From assembly GCA_905250075.1 (NCBI GenBank), contig CAJNOP010000029.1, positions 1,561,701-1,625,700 of the forward strand: a stretch of DNA of 64,000 nt, given 5' to 3'. The translations under genes were made by a program, and so were the position numbers. Origin of the DNA: Rotaria sp. Silwood1 (Eukaryota; Rotifera; Eurotatoria; Philodinida; Philodinidae). Below, one piece after another: positions 35,890 to 48,700 of this stretch. Each line of letters opens with the position of its first letter. Within the stretch, counting starts at the first letter, position 1. A model generated the notes under the pieces. It had not been told where the DNA came from. It made no database searches and saw only the letters and a list, made by a program, of their open reading frames with translations.

Positions 35890-37188
35890 GGTCTCGAACT
35901 GTAGGGAATCTAAAATGTATATCAGAATTGTTTTGTTTTTCCGTACGTCATCAGGCAGACTTTTCTCTTTTTTCTCACCCCTTCATCTATAACAACTCCT
36001 ACGCACTCACTCAACAAAGCATTTTTTTTTTCTTCGACTCTGCAAGACATGAGAACAGGGTATCTTTTCTCGCTAATATTTCAGTACGCCCGAGAAAAAA
36101 AAGTTTTTTTTCTCTTCTTTATTTTCTTTAGATAGTATTTTTTTTTCTTCTTCTTCTTCCGTTCATGTTAGAGTTCCTATTTTTTTTCCTTCTTCTCGAC
36201 TCGTCGACTATGATGTTAGTGCAATTCTAATAATTAGAGAAGAGACGAATGAGAGGAAAAAAAACTAGATCTTAAAAGACGTCAACAAGCTTACTCATGT
36301 GACTTCTCTTAATATGTTGCGTTTTATACTCCCATTGTAATCACGATAACTTTATGTGACTACAAAGAAAAAACAGAATATTTTTTTTTTCGACAATCGA
36401 AACGATAATGGTTTAAAATCTTTTAAAATAATAAAATAAAACAGATGTTTTTCTGTAAAATTTTATTCTCACGAAAAAAGAAAAATAATAATTTACAATA
36501 TGCAGAGATATATCGTTAATAGAAAAGAAAAATACATGTCATGTCAGGTTTTCAGAATATTGTGATTACTGAAGTGAATATATATACTCTAGAAGATTTT
36601 ATTAATAGACTGAAGTCCTACATAAATGATATTTATTTAATAAAAAAAAGAAAACAAGATATAAAGTGAAATAAATGACTTCAATTTCACTTACAATGTT
36701 TGTATTTGATTATTTATTAGAAAATATAGTTAATATTGAACAGATCAAAGTAGATTAAAATTTTAGTGTTAATCTTTTTCGTTGTAAATTTTTACATTTT
36801 TGATAATTTCATATTACAATGTAATAAAATTAAAACAGATTATTTGATTTCGATGTTTATATTGAATTAAAGACATAAATCTGTAACTTCTTATGCATAG
36901 CGTGTCATTTATTAAATATGACTGTAATTTGAGATTTCAACTTTCTTATATTTCATGCAGTTGTCTTTTCGAGTTTGGTTACGAATAAGAGAATTGCACT
37001 TAATGCATATAGAACAGACAAATTTGTCAAGATTCGATTCAAATTAAAAAATTATTTCGTATTATTGAACTACAATGTTAGAAATTCAAAACTTTATCAA
37101 ATTTTTATTTTCAATTAATTCCGTACCGTTAGACTGAACACATCGAGTTACCTATAAAAAAGATTATTTTATGATTTCTGAAAACAAA

Positions 37189-37491
37189 TTTTTCTCCGTA
37201 AATTTTGAAGAATCAACTAAATTCTTAATGTCGTGATTAGAGTCGTATATCATCATAGATATATAATTTTCATTTTGTAGAACATTACAAGAGTTATTTC
37301 ATGATTCTGTAAATAAAATTGACCAAAAAACTCATCCATGCATAAGGTTATTTAGTACACTTTCTCTGTAGAATCATGCAATAACTCTTATAATGCTCTA
37401 GAAAGAAAAAATGACACATCTGTCACAATGTACGGCTCTAATCATGATATTTAGAATTTAGTCTTTTTTTAAATATTTACAGAAAAAACTT
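37189..37491. mobile_element. ~300-bp hairpin MITE
   Basis: Arms of about 123 bp (37189-37311 and 37366-37491) are inverted copies with modest divergence around a 54-bp loop. Matches include GTGATTAGAG against CTCTAATCAT, AAGAGTTATTTCATGATTCT against AGAATCATGCAATAACTCTT, and ACTAAATTC against GAATTTAGT. Non-coding. Confidence 0.65.
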
Positions 37492-37625
37492 CTTCGACAA
37501 AGAATGGACAAATAATTTATTAATCATCGGTAACTCGATATTCTCTATTGAACGACACTAACTAAATTAAAAATATAAATTTGCTAAAATTTTCGATTTT
37601 CAGCATTTTATAGTATAAGCAATAT

Positions 37626-37705
37626 CAGAATTCTAATATTGTTTCGATACTCACTCATCAATCAAAACTGAAATTCCAATTTTACCTGGATAATATTAGA
37701 ATTCG
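37626..37705 (+). mobile_element. 80-bp MITE, copy A
   Basis: Bounded by inverted ends CAGAATTCTAATATTG and TAATATTAGAATTCG. It is homologous along its length to the inverted copy at 38124-38200 (shared interior TTTTACCTG-like block), which argues against chance palindromes. Confidence 0.6.
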
Positions 37706-38123
37706 ACTTGAGATAAATTCTTTAATGGAAAACAATTCAAATTTGAATAGAATAACAATTTTTGGTTCATGCAATAATATCTTTTTATTTCACTGAACGA
37801 TTTACATGATAAAACATATTAATCTATTCATTCATATGTTTATTGTCATCCCATCTTGCATGACATTTGAACGAACAAAAAACAACTTCCGCTTGTGTTT
37901 CTACAAGAACATTGTTTTGTAGCATATTTGTCTTTACAATCACAGATGTGACTGATTGTTGAATCCGACTCAGATGGTTCTTCTTTTTATTAGATTGTAA
38001 CGCCTACATATATATATTTATACTACTTATCGACACAATCGTTACAGTTTCAGTTCTCTACCTTGGTTTTCCATTCTAGTCTATGTTTATTACAACATGT
38101 TATTGTAAGACTTTATCTTTAGA

Positions 38124-38200
38124 CAAATTCTAATATTGTTCAGGCAAAACTAGAAATCCCTACTGTAACTAATTAAGGTTTTGTCAATATTAGAATTCTG
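38124..38200 (-). mobile_element. 77-bp MITE, copy B (inverted relative to copy A)
   Basis: Ends CAAATTCTAATATTG and CAATATTAGAATTCTG. On the minus strand its interior (ATTTCTAGTTTTGCCTG) aligns with copy A (AATTCCAATTTTACCTG). Confidence 0.6.
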
Positions 38201-39009
38201 ATTTTGCACAGTCAATAGTAGATTTTCAATTTTGCTTACAACATATATTTGAAGAAAGAATACAATAACAAAAGTATATTATGAAAAACATAATCATAGA
38301 TTAAAAATAAAAAACTAAAATTATAATTACTTCAAATCCTAAAAGTCTTTCTTTGTCGATGACGAAGATATTAAAAAGTATAGAATGCTTTAAAAGTTAT
38401 GACGTATATAATACATTATATTATTCACATGTTTCAATATGACCTACCATTGTTTATAAATCATTATTTATTATCAAGAGTGGCATTAATGATGTATTAG
38501 AACATATTTCCGATGACCTAATATTGACATCAATCGTGAAATACATTTTTCTATTGATTATTTCTAGGCATTGATCAAAATATTTTCAACAAAATCATTG
38601 TTCTATTATTTTTTTACAAATTCTACAGACATAAAATTATCAAAGAAAACACTTCTTATTCAACGAAATCGATATTCTATTGATTATTTTATTCATTAAT
38701 AAATTAGTTTAAGACGTTGAAGTTTCTGTTTTCTAGCTCTATGCATTAAGATCATTATAAATATTTATGAGATGTTCAAAGAATTGTTGTCATAAGTAAT
38801 ACACGCACTAGATATTACTTTCAATACAATTTTTCTTAACGATTATGCAAAAAAAACTACTTTCTTGAACTAGAAAATTTAGTTGACCAAGATTGTCTGC
38901 AATCTAAAAATATTGTTATGTGACTTTTTTTAATTTATCTAAAGTTCATGTGCATTCATTTAAGACCTTTGATCTCTTTCACACAAAATTTATTTAATAA
39001 AGCTTTCAT

Positions 39010-39430
39010 CAAAGTGGAATCTTCTTTTTTTTTATTTTTTGCTTTTTCTCTGTCTGTGTGTTTTTTTTTTGATCGCACATCTCTCAGAATTCTCTAAGGA
39101 GCTTCATTTAGCTAATTATTTTGTTTTTGTTTGAAAAACTGTGTCAAAATTCAGAACACGATACAGTTTGCTTTTTAAATTAAGCTTTATTAGTATCATA
39201 TAAAAGAGTACTTTTATAATTAGCATGCAGTTATTACCGGCATTGAAATCCTTAGAAAATAGAAATTAAAAAAACAAACTCCATCAAGCTCTGCATCCTG
39301 ACATATTGTTGCAAACAAAAATTAATTAAGGCTATGGAAGGAAGGTCCACAGAGAATTTTATGTTGTCAAATGAACTATTTTTGACTTTTATTAGTTGTT
39401 ATATATCCGAAAAACATCATGATACCTAGA
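39010..39430. repeat. Dispersed repeat, copy 1 (partner at 53970-54230)
   Basis: Shares with 53970-54230, in the same order and orientation, TGATC(G/A)CACAT followed by TCAGAA(A)TTCTC, then AAGGAG(C/T)TTCATT, later (C)AGAGAATTTT and a TGCCAAATGA-type segment. The copy here has extra sequence in the middle. Non-coding. Confidence 0.5.
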
Positions 39431-40260
39431 ACTAAACATTTTTTTTCATAGCCTCTTCACTACAGCCTTAGTATATTCTAAAAATTTTATGTAATCTGAA
39501 TATATTTGTGTCAAAGTCAATTTTTGAGTAGGTGATGTTAATATGCGAATTATTCATCATGATTCATTTTAATCTACTCTTCACTTATTTTAGATACAAT
39601 GGCTTTCAAAAGTATTCAATCCAGATTTTTTTTTCAATGTGTTTTTCTTACTGCTGTAAACGCTAATAAGAATCCAAATAGTTATTTATGTACAAAATTT
39701 CATTTCGAAAGAATAATAAAACAAATAAATCTCTATAAAATGAAACGTCTTTCAACTGTTGATGACTTTTTTGGTTGACCAAAATGTATCAATCTTATGG
39801 AAAGCAGGAAATTTATTTCTATACGAAATAGCAGAAAAAAAGCGACTTTTGTGCTTTTCTGTAAGATTGATACATGTTGATGAAAACAAAAAAACCGTTG
39901 TCGACAGCTGAAAGATATTTTTTTTTGTAGAGGAATGTTTGCTCTATAATTCAAATAACATTTCAAAAGATGAAAAACTTGGTTTTTTTAGAGATCCTAT
40001 TCTTTGAAAATAAATCGAATTGAATAAATTTCGGAAGTATTATATGTATTATTTTTTTCATATAAATTTATACTATATTTTCATGTCTATATCTGCAATA
40101 GTTCTTCAATATGTTTTATTCCTACATTCAAATATGAATAAAAAAAAAAAAAAAGGAGGGATGAAAAGGATAAAAGTCCGATCAAATCAGTTGATGCTAT
40201 GAAAAACAAAACGATAAATAATAATGCAAGAGTATCATATGAGATCTAAATTGTTCGAGT

Positions 40261-41168
40261 TTATGTAGATGCTGTTTCATATTCTTTAAGTGCTTTAATC
40301 GATTCTGTTAATTTGGTAATAACTGTACACATAGCAGTAATACGATTTGGATTTTGAGATTTTGTTAACTATAAAGAAAAAATGAAGATGGGAAGTTTTT
40401 TTCTTTTTTTTTAAATATTTTTCTTTACACACTTCATCAACAGCCCATTTAAGTTTATTTTCCAATTGAACAGAATAACGTATATTTTCATTCGATACAT
40501 TTTCACTTTCATATGTTACTGATGTTTTTTTATTTCGTTTTTTTGAAAGTTTAACACGATCTTTTTTCTTAGTAACCGATTGAGTTGATGCTAAACGTTG
40601 TTCATCTTCTCCTATTAAATTCATATATATTCTTCACATCAGTATAAAAATCTTTTTTTTTTTCTTTTCGTTTACCTTTTGTTGTTTCTTTATTACCTGT
40701 TGCTAAAAAAAATAAGAAAATTATTAACTTTATTGTTTTTTTTTTTTTTGCAATTGAAAATTATTATTCAACGAACCATTTTCAACATCAACTTCAGTAC
40801 AAGCAACACAAAGTAATTGACGATCTGGTGTACGAAGAAGAATACACTAAAAAGAATAAAATTATTCTTATTTATTTTAATAAGAAAATTGTTTATTTTT
40901 AATTTTATACATCACATTTCGTACAAGCATCACTTAACATACAATAACCTTTAAGTAAATAAGCTCCAAGTTTTTTTGTTATTTCATTATTACGAATACG
41001 ACGACGCTATAATTGAATCATCAAAAAAAAAAATTTCTGCTGAATTCCTGTAAAAGCTTTTACTTCAACAACAATAGGATCTTCTTTTGGCATGTCACCC
41101 ATTAATTCAAAATCTTCATCAATACCATTATGTAATGATGAATGTCCATTCATTTGCTGATCGTTCAT
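40261..41168 (-). CDS. ZNRD2: ZNRD2 (SSSCA1/p27 autoantigen) homologue, six coding exons
   Basis: Exons from the start: 41168-41064, 41006-40911, 40846-40777, 40702-40676 (a 27-bp microexon), 40611-40433 and 40368-40261. Frames join to 194 residues with introns of 57-79 bp. An acidic N-terminus (about 1-35) is followed by RRRIRNNEITKKLGAYLLKG and a C-x2-C...C-x2-C zinc ribbon (CTKC, then LLCVAC) within about residues 36-85. This is the Auto_anti-p27 domain, cf. the family's LxGDYLLRGYRML...C..C...YCVAC pattern. A Lys-rich, probably disordered linker comes next, and a C-terminal helix (about 150-194) with TAMCTVITKLTESIKAL, the conserved family tail. Human ZNRD2 is a small zinc-ribbon protein of uncertain function linked to Integrator-type RNA 3'-end complexes and tankyrase. 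The first five exons are compact, and the last intron donor is GTGTGT. Confidence 0.88.
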
Positions 41169-44139
41169 ATTGAAGTTTTCTTGTCGCAAAAATAAACTCG
41201 TCCTTAAATGACTGACAAATATATATATGAAAGTCACTTGTCCCCGATATATATCCAATCAAAATATTTTTAACATATAAGAATTTTGTTCGAAAGATGT
41301 CATTCATAATCAATATTATTTAATGAAGATATTATTGCTGATACTTCTTTAACACAGTGTTGTGTCATGTATATAGTGTATGGATGTATGATATTAAAGA
41401 AGAATCCAAGTTTTATGAAAATAAATTTAGATATTCAAAATAAAGATTGAATAAAATTTCAAAATAGTATGAGTTCTTTCCTTTTCTTATATGTTTTACT
41501 AGAGATATCATCATTTCTAATTGACAAGACTGATTCTCTATTTTGTTTTATTTATTTGTTACTTTTCTGTAGATCAAAATCCAAACGAAATATTTATCTT
41601 TTTACTCTTCTTTCATTAACAAATAATATAAGTCATGAGTATAAATACGTCATATATTTTAGTAAAACATTTTGACGTAATTTAATTCTAGAAAATTATT
41701 CAAATATTTATATGTAAACTGTTATTACTTATATCAAAAATTAAATCAAAAAGAATAGATTTTTTTCTCAGTGTTTAAAAATACTAGTAGAGTTATTTTT
41801 TGAAAGTTTGACTAGACATATGTTATTTTATTATAATAACAAAATATGATTTTTGACAAGTTTTTACTCTTTATAAAGAACGTAATTACCTTTAGTTACA
41901 TAAATGTTCTATCTTTTTTTGACTTTTATTCTATGTATTTTATCTTTTTTTTCTTATCAAACAAGATTTGTCAAGCAACAAACATGATATCATCAAGATG
42001 TTTAAAAACGAAGATATATGCAAGAGATAAAAAAAAACAGATTGTGCAAATTCTGTAGCATTTAGTGAACTCGAATTGACGAATTATAATTATTAAAAGT
42101 AATACACTTGTAACTAATCAAAATATTTCTTTTTGAATGTGATTTTTCATTAGTTTATCTGCCATTAAAAAACTGTAAGAAAACAGCATAGTCTTGCTAA
42201 AACTTGTTTTTTGTTTCGTAGGTATTTTTGAAAGTATAAAGATCATATGGATCTTCAGTAGCCTGTGCATGTTCTTTTTAGTTAAGTTGTAAGAATACGA
42301 TTTAAGACAATAAGGAGTCTTTAGATCTGTATAAATATCTGAAAGTTTTGTTATTATCTTGTTAATAGGAGAAAATCCTTAAATCTTCCTCATTGGACTG
42401 TCTTTTAGAAGTTAGGTTGATCCAAACTTCAAAACAAAAAAAAACACTGTAAGCGATTATTTATAAATTTTGATTTTTTATATCGATTTAGTTCTCAGTA
42501 TTGAAAATGTAAATACTGGATATGCCTTAATTGACTGTACAAATCCATACAACATGAATTGAAGTTCTTACTACGTCTATATACTTTGAATATTTCAATA
42601 CCGTTGATATTGTGTATGTAAGGAATTCAATTATTCTTTTTTTAAACATTCATCTAATGTCAATTCCATGTTCATTTATTTAGGGTATCTATTGAAAATA
42701 GATGTTCATCATATTTCAATGACCAGCGTTTTGTATTGTACTCTTTTACATAAACATGAGAGAAAATAATTCAGTAGAAAGCAGACTATTAAAAACGAAA
42801 TGTATGACAAGGCTTTAATTACTACGTCTCTAAGGCAGTTTTTATAGAGAATCTTGATCAGTTTTGTAAAAAAAAAAGAAACTAATTGAATTCCGTACAT
42901 CTTCATGATCAATGATACTGAATTATTCAAAGTATATGGACATAGTTAGTACTTCTTTTCATGTTGATTATGTGGAAATGTACAGTCAAATAAGATCTAT
43001 TTAGTGTTGCAATTTACTGTCATTTTTCCGAAGTGAAAATCGATTTAACTTATTAAAGTAAGCTTATAGAGAAGAACACTTATTGCCATGATGATCCGCT
43101 TCTCAAGCTCTATAGACTAATATGCAGCCGATTGAAAACGGAGACTTACATTTGGAGATCTTCTCTTAGAAACCAAGGATATTTTTACATTTGAATTCTT
43201 TTAAGTTATTTTTAGTTTAAAAGACTCATGGTTTTTATATTTATAAAATATTATTTAGTGTTCGAAATCACCATATCTCTTTTCTAAATCGAAAGAATTT
43301 AATATGAAATCTACTAATATAACTATACTGCTTTGGAAAACTGAAAAGAAAAGCCTTTATTGTTTACAATGCATTAACGTTCTTGATGAACATAAGAAAA
43401 AATTTTATTGAATTGCGAATCGATAAAATGATTTTCAGTAAATGTATCTGAGTAATTAGATTCTTTTTCTGGTAAGGAATATATAGTTACATCTAGAATC
43501 CATCGAGTTCAAGATTTTCGAACTCCGACTTAGTCAAACCATACTTTGATAATCTCAATAAAATTTTTGAATCAGAATTGATTAGTCAGCCTAAATATGC
43601 GAGATACTTTTTGCTGGCTTTTTTTAATATTCAGTAACCAGCGCATTCTACACATTTGTAAGACGACTAGAGCCTTTCGGATTCATGTTTTCATATCTGA
43701 ACCGGATCAGGTGCGCTCTAATCTCATCTTTTAGAAATTACCTTCTCGATCTAATCGAGAAGCAAATATAGACTAATGCTTATTTTGAAACAGATATTAA
43801 TCATAAAAATAAAATTTCGTTGAATAATTTTGTCGAAAATAAAAAGAGTAGTTTATCCATAAAAAAAACAATATATGGATTAACTATATTTATTTCTTAA
43901 TGCTAATGTAACAAAAAAACTTGATGAATTGGTTTCATTACTTTATATTCAATTATTATTTTTATCTGTATATAAAAGTATATCTTTTTTCTAACGATTC
44001 ACGTTGGCGTCTCTCAATGGTTTCAAGTGACTAAAATGATTAGTCATGATAACAGGTAAAAGCATAACGTATAAAGAGAAACAAAAAGCCAACAACATCT
44101 AATCAGTTTTCAAATAAGTTTATTTCAGAGAAATCAACA
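41169..44139. other. Intergenic region, no gene
   Basis: AT-rich sequence with low-complexity hydrophobic ORFs (41469-41675, 41846-42058) that lack motifs. A partial, inverted copy of the dispersed hairpin repeat lies at 43500-43780. Confidence 0.5.
43500..43780 (-). mobile_element. Dispersed hairpin repeat, partial copy 3 (inverted)
   Basis: Reverse complement of 31890-32080: ACCAGCGCATTCTACACATT here against GCTAGCGTATTCTATACATT from copy 1, then CGACTAGAGCC against CGACTAGAGTC, and AATCTCAATAAAATTTT against AGTCTCAATGAAATTTT. The order of blocks is shuffled, so it is an old or composite copy. Confidence 0.5.
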
Positions 44140-45751
44140 ATGACTTGTGAAGAAAAACCAAAACGTCGTCGTATATTAATAATTAGTGGTGATGAAAGTA
44201 TTCTGAATGAAATAAAAAATAGTAAAAATGTTGCATTATGTAAATCACTTATGCTTGAATCTGACGATGGTGAGAATGATGATGATATGGATCTCTCTTA
44301 TCCTGAAGTAAAAAATTAAATATTATTTTTCTTTTAAAATTTCATTTTATTTTTAAAGATTAATCAACTATCATCACATTTGAAAAAAACCAAAAATTCT
44401 TCATTAATTTGTGTTATTTGTGGAGCACCAGCACTTGGATATAATTTTGATGCAATATCATGTGAAAGTTGCAAATCTTTTTTTCGTCGTAATGCTTTAA
44501 AAGATCCAGTAAGTTTTGATAACAAGTTAATTCTCTTATATGAATTTCTTTTACAGCCACTTGAATGTCTTCGACAAGGCTTATGTGAAATAACATTTGA
44601 TTCTCGTCGTCGATGTTCTGCATGTCGTTTAGCGAAATGTTTTAAAAATGGAATGCGACGTGATCGACTTATAATGGTATTTAATAAAATAATATTCATA
44701 TGAATTTTACAATATAAAAAAAGAACTTTAGGCTGAACAAAAAACAAACAAATTTCTTACGAAGGAAGAAAATCTCGATATAAATCTTCAAAAAAATTTT
44801 ATTGTTCATAATGAAGTATGATCATGAATATTTTTTTTTGGTTATTTCATTATTTTTGTTTCTTTTTTTTTGTGCATCTATTCAGTTAGTTTCATCATCA
44901 AAATCTAATTTTTTCATTTTACCAAATTGTCTTCAACAAACTTCATCAGAAGCAAACCGAGGATTACTTAGTCCAGAAGATTTACAACGTATTGAATATA
45001 TACAATTTTTATATCAAAAACGTATTGAACTAGGTAAAATATTTTTTTTAGATTTCATCTTTTTTTTTCTTACAATTTAAATCTAGCTCGTGATGGTCTT
45101 CCATGGAATCCATCAATGCATGCAATGACATTTTTACAAAAACTTAATAGTCATTCAGTACCATTGATAAGATTATTAACATTTTTTAAACAAATACCAG
45201 AATTTAATCAATTAGATGTTGATGATAAAGTTACGCTAATTAAATTTAATCTTTTACCACTTTTATGTATTAATTGTACACTTTCATATAAAAGTGAAAC
45301 AGATCAAATTGTTGAAACTGATTCTGATGTACCATGGGATTCATCTGTTATACAAGAAGTTTATGGTTATGATGGTTATTTACAAATGAGAAAAATCTTT
45401 GAATCATTTGTACATATTGCACAATATGATGAACGAATAATTCAATTAGCACTTATAACACTTATATTAACAAAAGGTTTTTCAACAGGTGATGGTGAAC
45501 TTGAACCTATACTTAATGATGGTATGGCTGTATATCGTGCACAAAATTATTATACAGAATTATTATGGAAATATTTGGAAACAGTACATGGATCTGAAAA
45601 AACTATTCATGTATGGAGAAAAGTTATAACACATTTTATAACATGGCAAACACTTCATAAAAAACTTCGAGATAATGTTGAGCGAAATTTATTATCAAGT
45701 GATAAGAACGAATTATTACCATTGATGAAATCATTATTTCATATATCATAA
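44140..45751 (+). CDS. Nuclear hormone receptor 1 (NR1J/DHR96-like), six coding exons
   Basis: Exons 44140-44307, 44359-44508, 44557-44676, 44732-44815, 44886-45033 and 45087-45751 join to 444 residues. An acidic N-terminus (about 1-56) precedes a two-finger DNA-binding domain: C74, C77, C91, C94, then C110, C116, C126, C129 with exact C-x5-C-x9-C-x2-C spacing. The P-box is ESCKS (DHR96/DAF-12 relatives use ESCKA), inside CESCKSFFRRNA. A hinge follows (about 147-215), then a ligand-binding domain (about 224-444) with the FFKQIPEFNQLDVDDKVTLI signature. The terminal helix reads ELLPLMKSLFHIS, without the acidic residue of a canonical AF-2. It is a probable ligand-regulated transcription factor in the nucleus. 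Introns are 48-70 bp. AATAAA occurs at 45900. Its tandem partner is at 50.3 kb. Confidence 0.9.
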
Positions 45752-48700
45752 TATTGATTTCAGAAGTTTATTCACTTTCTTTTTTCTCTCTAAACAATTT
45801 TATCAATGTAACAATGACAACGAGAGTTTTATTTTTTGAGTCTTTATTTTTTGCATGTAAATATTATTATTATTATTTTTTGTTCTGCTATATTATTGTA
45901 ATAAAATAATTAACGATAAATATATTTATATCGTATGAATCAATATTAAGACTGTTCTACATCATTGTGCTTTAAAACTGAAACTACTTATTGATAATAA
46001 AGAATATTTTCGTCTGTAAGTTACAGTCCCTTTGAAACAGATTCTCCATCTAAAACTTCTTGATATTCTTCGTGACTACCAAAATCCAGTCTCAACAATT
46101 AAATATCATTCAAGAGTATCGAAACAAAAGTAAAAAAAGATGGGATATTATTAAGCGGTCAGTAAAATAAATGAAATGGTCAGGAAAATAGATGAAATGA
46201 TCAGTAAGATAAATGGTCAGTAAAAAATGTATAAATAATCAGTAAAAAGATTAAATGGTCAGTACTTAGATTATCACTCATATAAAAAAAAGATAGGAAA
46301 AAATCTGATTTTAATCGATTTTTTTGTGATTAAAAATCGATTAAAATGGGACAGTTTTAACCAGGTTTTTAATCAAACTAGTGATTAAAATAAATTAAAT
46401 TTATAAATATGCATTTTAACCGATTAAAATTTTTTCATTGACTATTTTACTCAATTTCAGTCAGATTATTCGATTTTTAATCTATTAAAATCAATTAAAA
46501 TTTTTAAATCGATTTTAATCAATTCTAATAGTTTTTATTTTTAAATGAATAAGTACCAATTGATATCGAGTCGTGAAGCATGGAATTTATGTCAAAGGTC
46601 GATCTAGCATCATATCTACTAATTTTCCGAGGCAAGGAGTCCGAAAAAACGATCGAACATCTGAGTTTTCAACATAAAGTTTGAGAAAACGCATTTTACC
46701 GTCGCCGCCATTAAAATTAATATTTATAAATTTAATTTATTTTAATCACTGGTTTGATTTAAAAAATCGATTAAAATCAGATTTTTCCAATCTTTTTTTT
46801 ATATGAGTGATAATCTAAGTACTGACCATTTAATCTTTTTACTGATCATTTATACACTTTTTACTGACCATTTATTTTACTGACCATTTCATCTATTTTA
46901 CTGATCATTTAATTTATTTTACTGACCGCTTAAATAGTAGCCAAAAAAGATTTCAACAAAATATATAACTATAGTAATGACCTTATCAGAAGAAGTTCGG
47001 ATTAGTTAAAAATCATACAGATGCATCTTCCTAAATTTTCAATCGCTAACTCAACTATTACACCAAATAATTTTTATTAAACGTATATGACATCATTAAT
47101 CATCATAATAACAATACTATTTCAAAAAACAATTACATAATTAGTTGAATAAACTTTCAATCATCACAACTGGAAAATCAATTAAGAAAATGAATTCTAA
47201 AAAACGGCAAATAACTATTTTATACGTGAATATTCTTTCTACATGAAACTATAATTTATTTTTCAAAAATAAATCTTTTTTTCTTGATAATTCTCCTCTT
47301 TTTATAAAAAAAATAAAAATTGTTCTGTATACCATTAATCTTCATCGAAATCAAACTGTTTTTGCATAAAAACAACTTTCGATTATTACTCTTTTTTGTA
47401 ATGTTCCTCTTGAAGGACATTTATAAATCGGTACAAGATAAAAACAAAGGATATACATATATGACATAGAAGACCAAAAGAAAGATATCATTGAATAGCT
47501 ATTATTTCATTTTATATTACACACTTTTGTATTGTGCGCTGTCCTTCTTCAAGCATTTTCAGTCTGCGTATGCATGCCTTATTTGTACTTTTTCGTCGTC
47601 GTCTACCTAAATAATACACTCTGAAAACCTGTTTTTTTTTTCTTTTCTTTTCTTTTGTCTCTCACATAAAAGCAACATATAATAAATGTCGATCAATGCA
47701 ATAAAACCTATCAGGAATGGTAACCAATGATATTCGCTGGTACAGACTAATTTAAAATAACTACTGAAATATATGTAAGTTGTAATGCTTTTAATTTGTA
47801 TAGATTTTTTCATATAGAATTTAATACTTTATTTTTTCAATTATATTGACAAAAATAATAAATAGAGGAAGTTGTACTAAATTAAATTGTAGAAAATATT
47901 CAATAACTAACGTTTCCTTCACATCATTATCTTCTATTTTAAGACGAAGTAAAAATTTGCAATAAAATGTTTTTTTAATAAAGTTCGCGCCTTACTTTTT
48001 CTCATTGATATTTCAAAAATACAAGTGTTCTACTTTCTTTTATAAACCAGATCGAAAATAGATCGTATTTAAAGTGTGTTTTTTGCATCAAAATGTGAAA
48101 GTAAGAATTAAAAAATGAACTGTAAACCTTTTTAGGAATAAAACAGAATATTTTTTCATGTAACTCTTTACAATTGTGCTTCATATTCGTATAAGACGAA
48201 ATTATTAATTACCAATAGAAGAGCATTGGAATAAAAACAAATAAAACACATAATAGGTAGTAATAATAGTCACAATAATTGCATTCTCACATGCACTTGA
48301 ATCTTTTGTAATTAGACACGTTCGTTCTTTTTATTCGCCTTGTTCATATAGGAAAAAATAAAGCCAATTTTCTTTTTTTGTTACACATTCTGAAAAGGAT
48401 TTTAACAGTCTTAGTTTGACATACATATGTTTTTAAGAATGGTTTCCATTCATTAATAGTTGAAGTATTGCTGTTATCAATGTATAAAATTAGATAGCAT
48501 TTCAATTATATGCAACTGCAAAAGTTTGGATGACCTTATGTCGTATAAAAAAGAATAACTGTTTTAATGATTAAGTAAAAAATGCTTTTCTCTAAACAAG
48601 ATATATAAATAGTGTATTGGAATCAAGTTTTTTTTTTCGTCGTTATCATCCAAAAATGTACGTTTCGAGCAATTAGCTGCTTGCAGTCAGAAGGAAACTG

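Larger units (their letters stand above)
35890..40260. other. Intergenic region with MITEs, no gene
   Basis: Upstream flank of the convertase (minus strand), then AT-rich sequence with a roughly 300-bp hairpin (37189-37491), a pair of about 80-bp MITEs (37626 and 38124) and a dispersed repeat (39010-39430). A polyadenylation signal for ZNRD2 may be the minus-strand AATAAA at 40120-40115. Poly-T/TTC runs lie at 36090-36190 just upstream of the convertase; no promoter motif could be assigned. Confidence 0.5.

Noticed and set aside
35859-36131. 90-residue plus-strand ORF
   Set aside because: Overlaps the signal-peptide exon and upstream region of the convertase on the opposite strand; Phe/Ser low complexity.
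44364-44747. Minus-strand ORFs over the nuclear receptor DNA-binding domain
   Set aside because: Antisense shadows of the zinc-finger exons.
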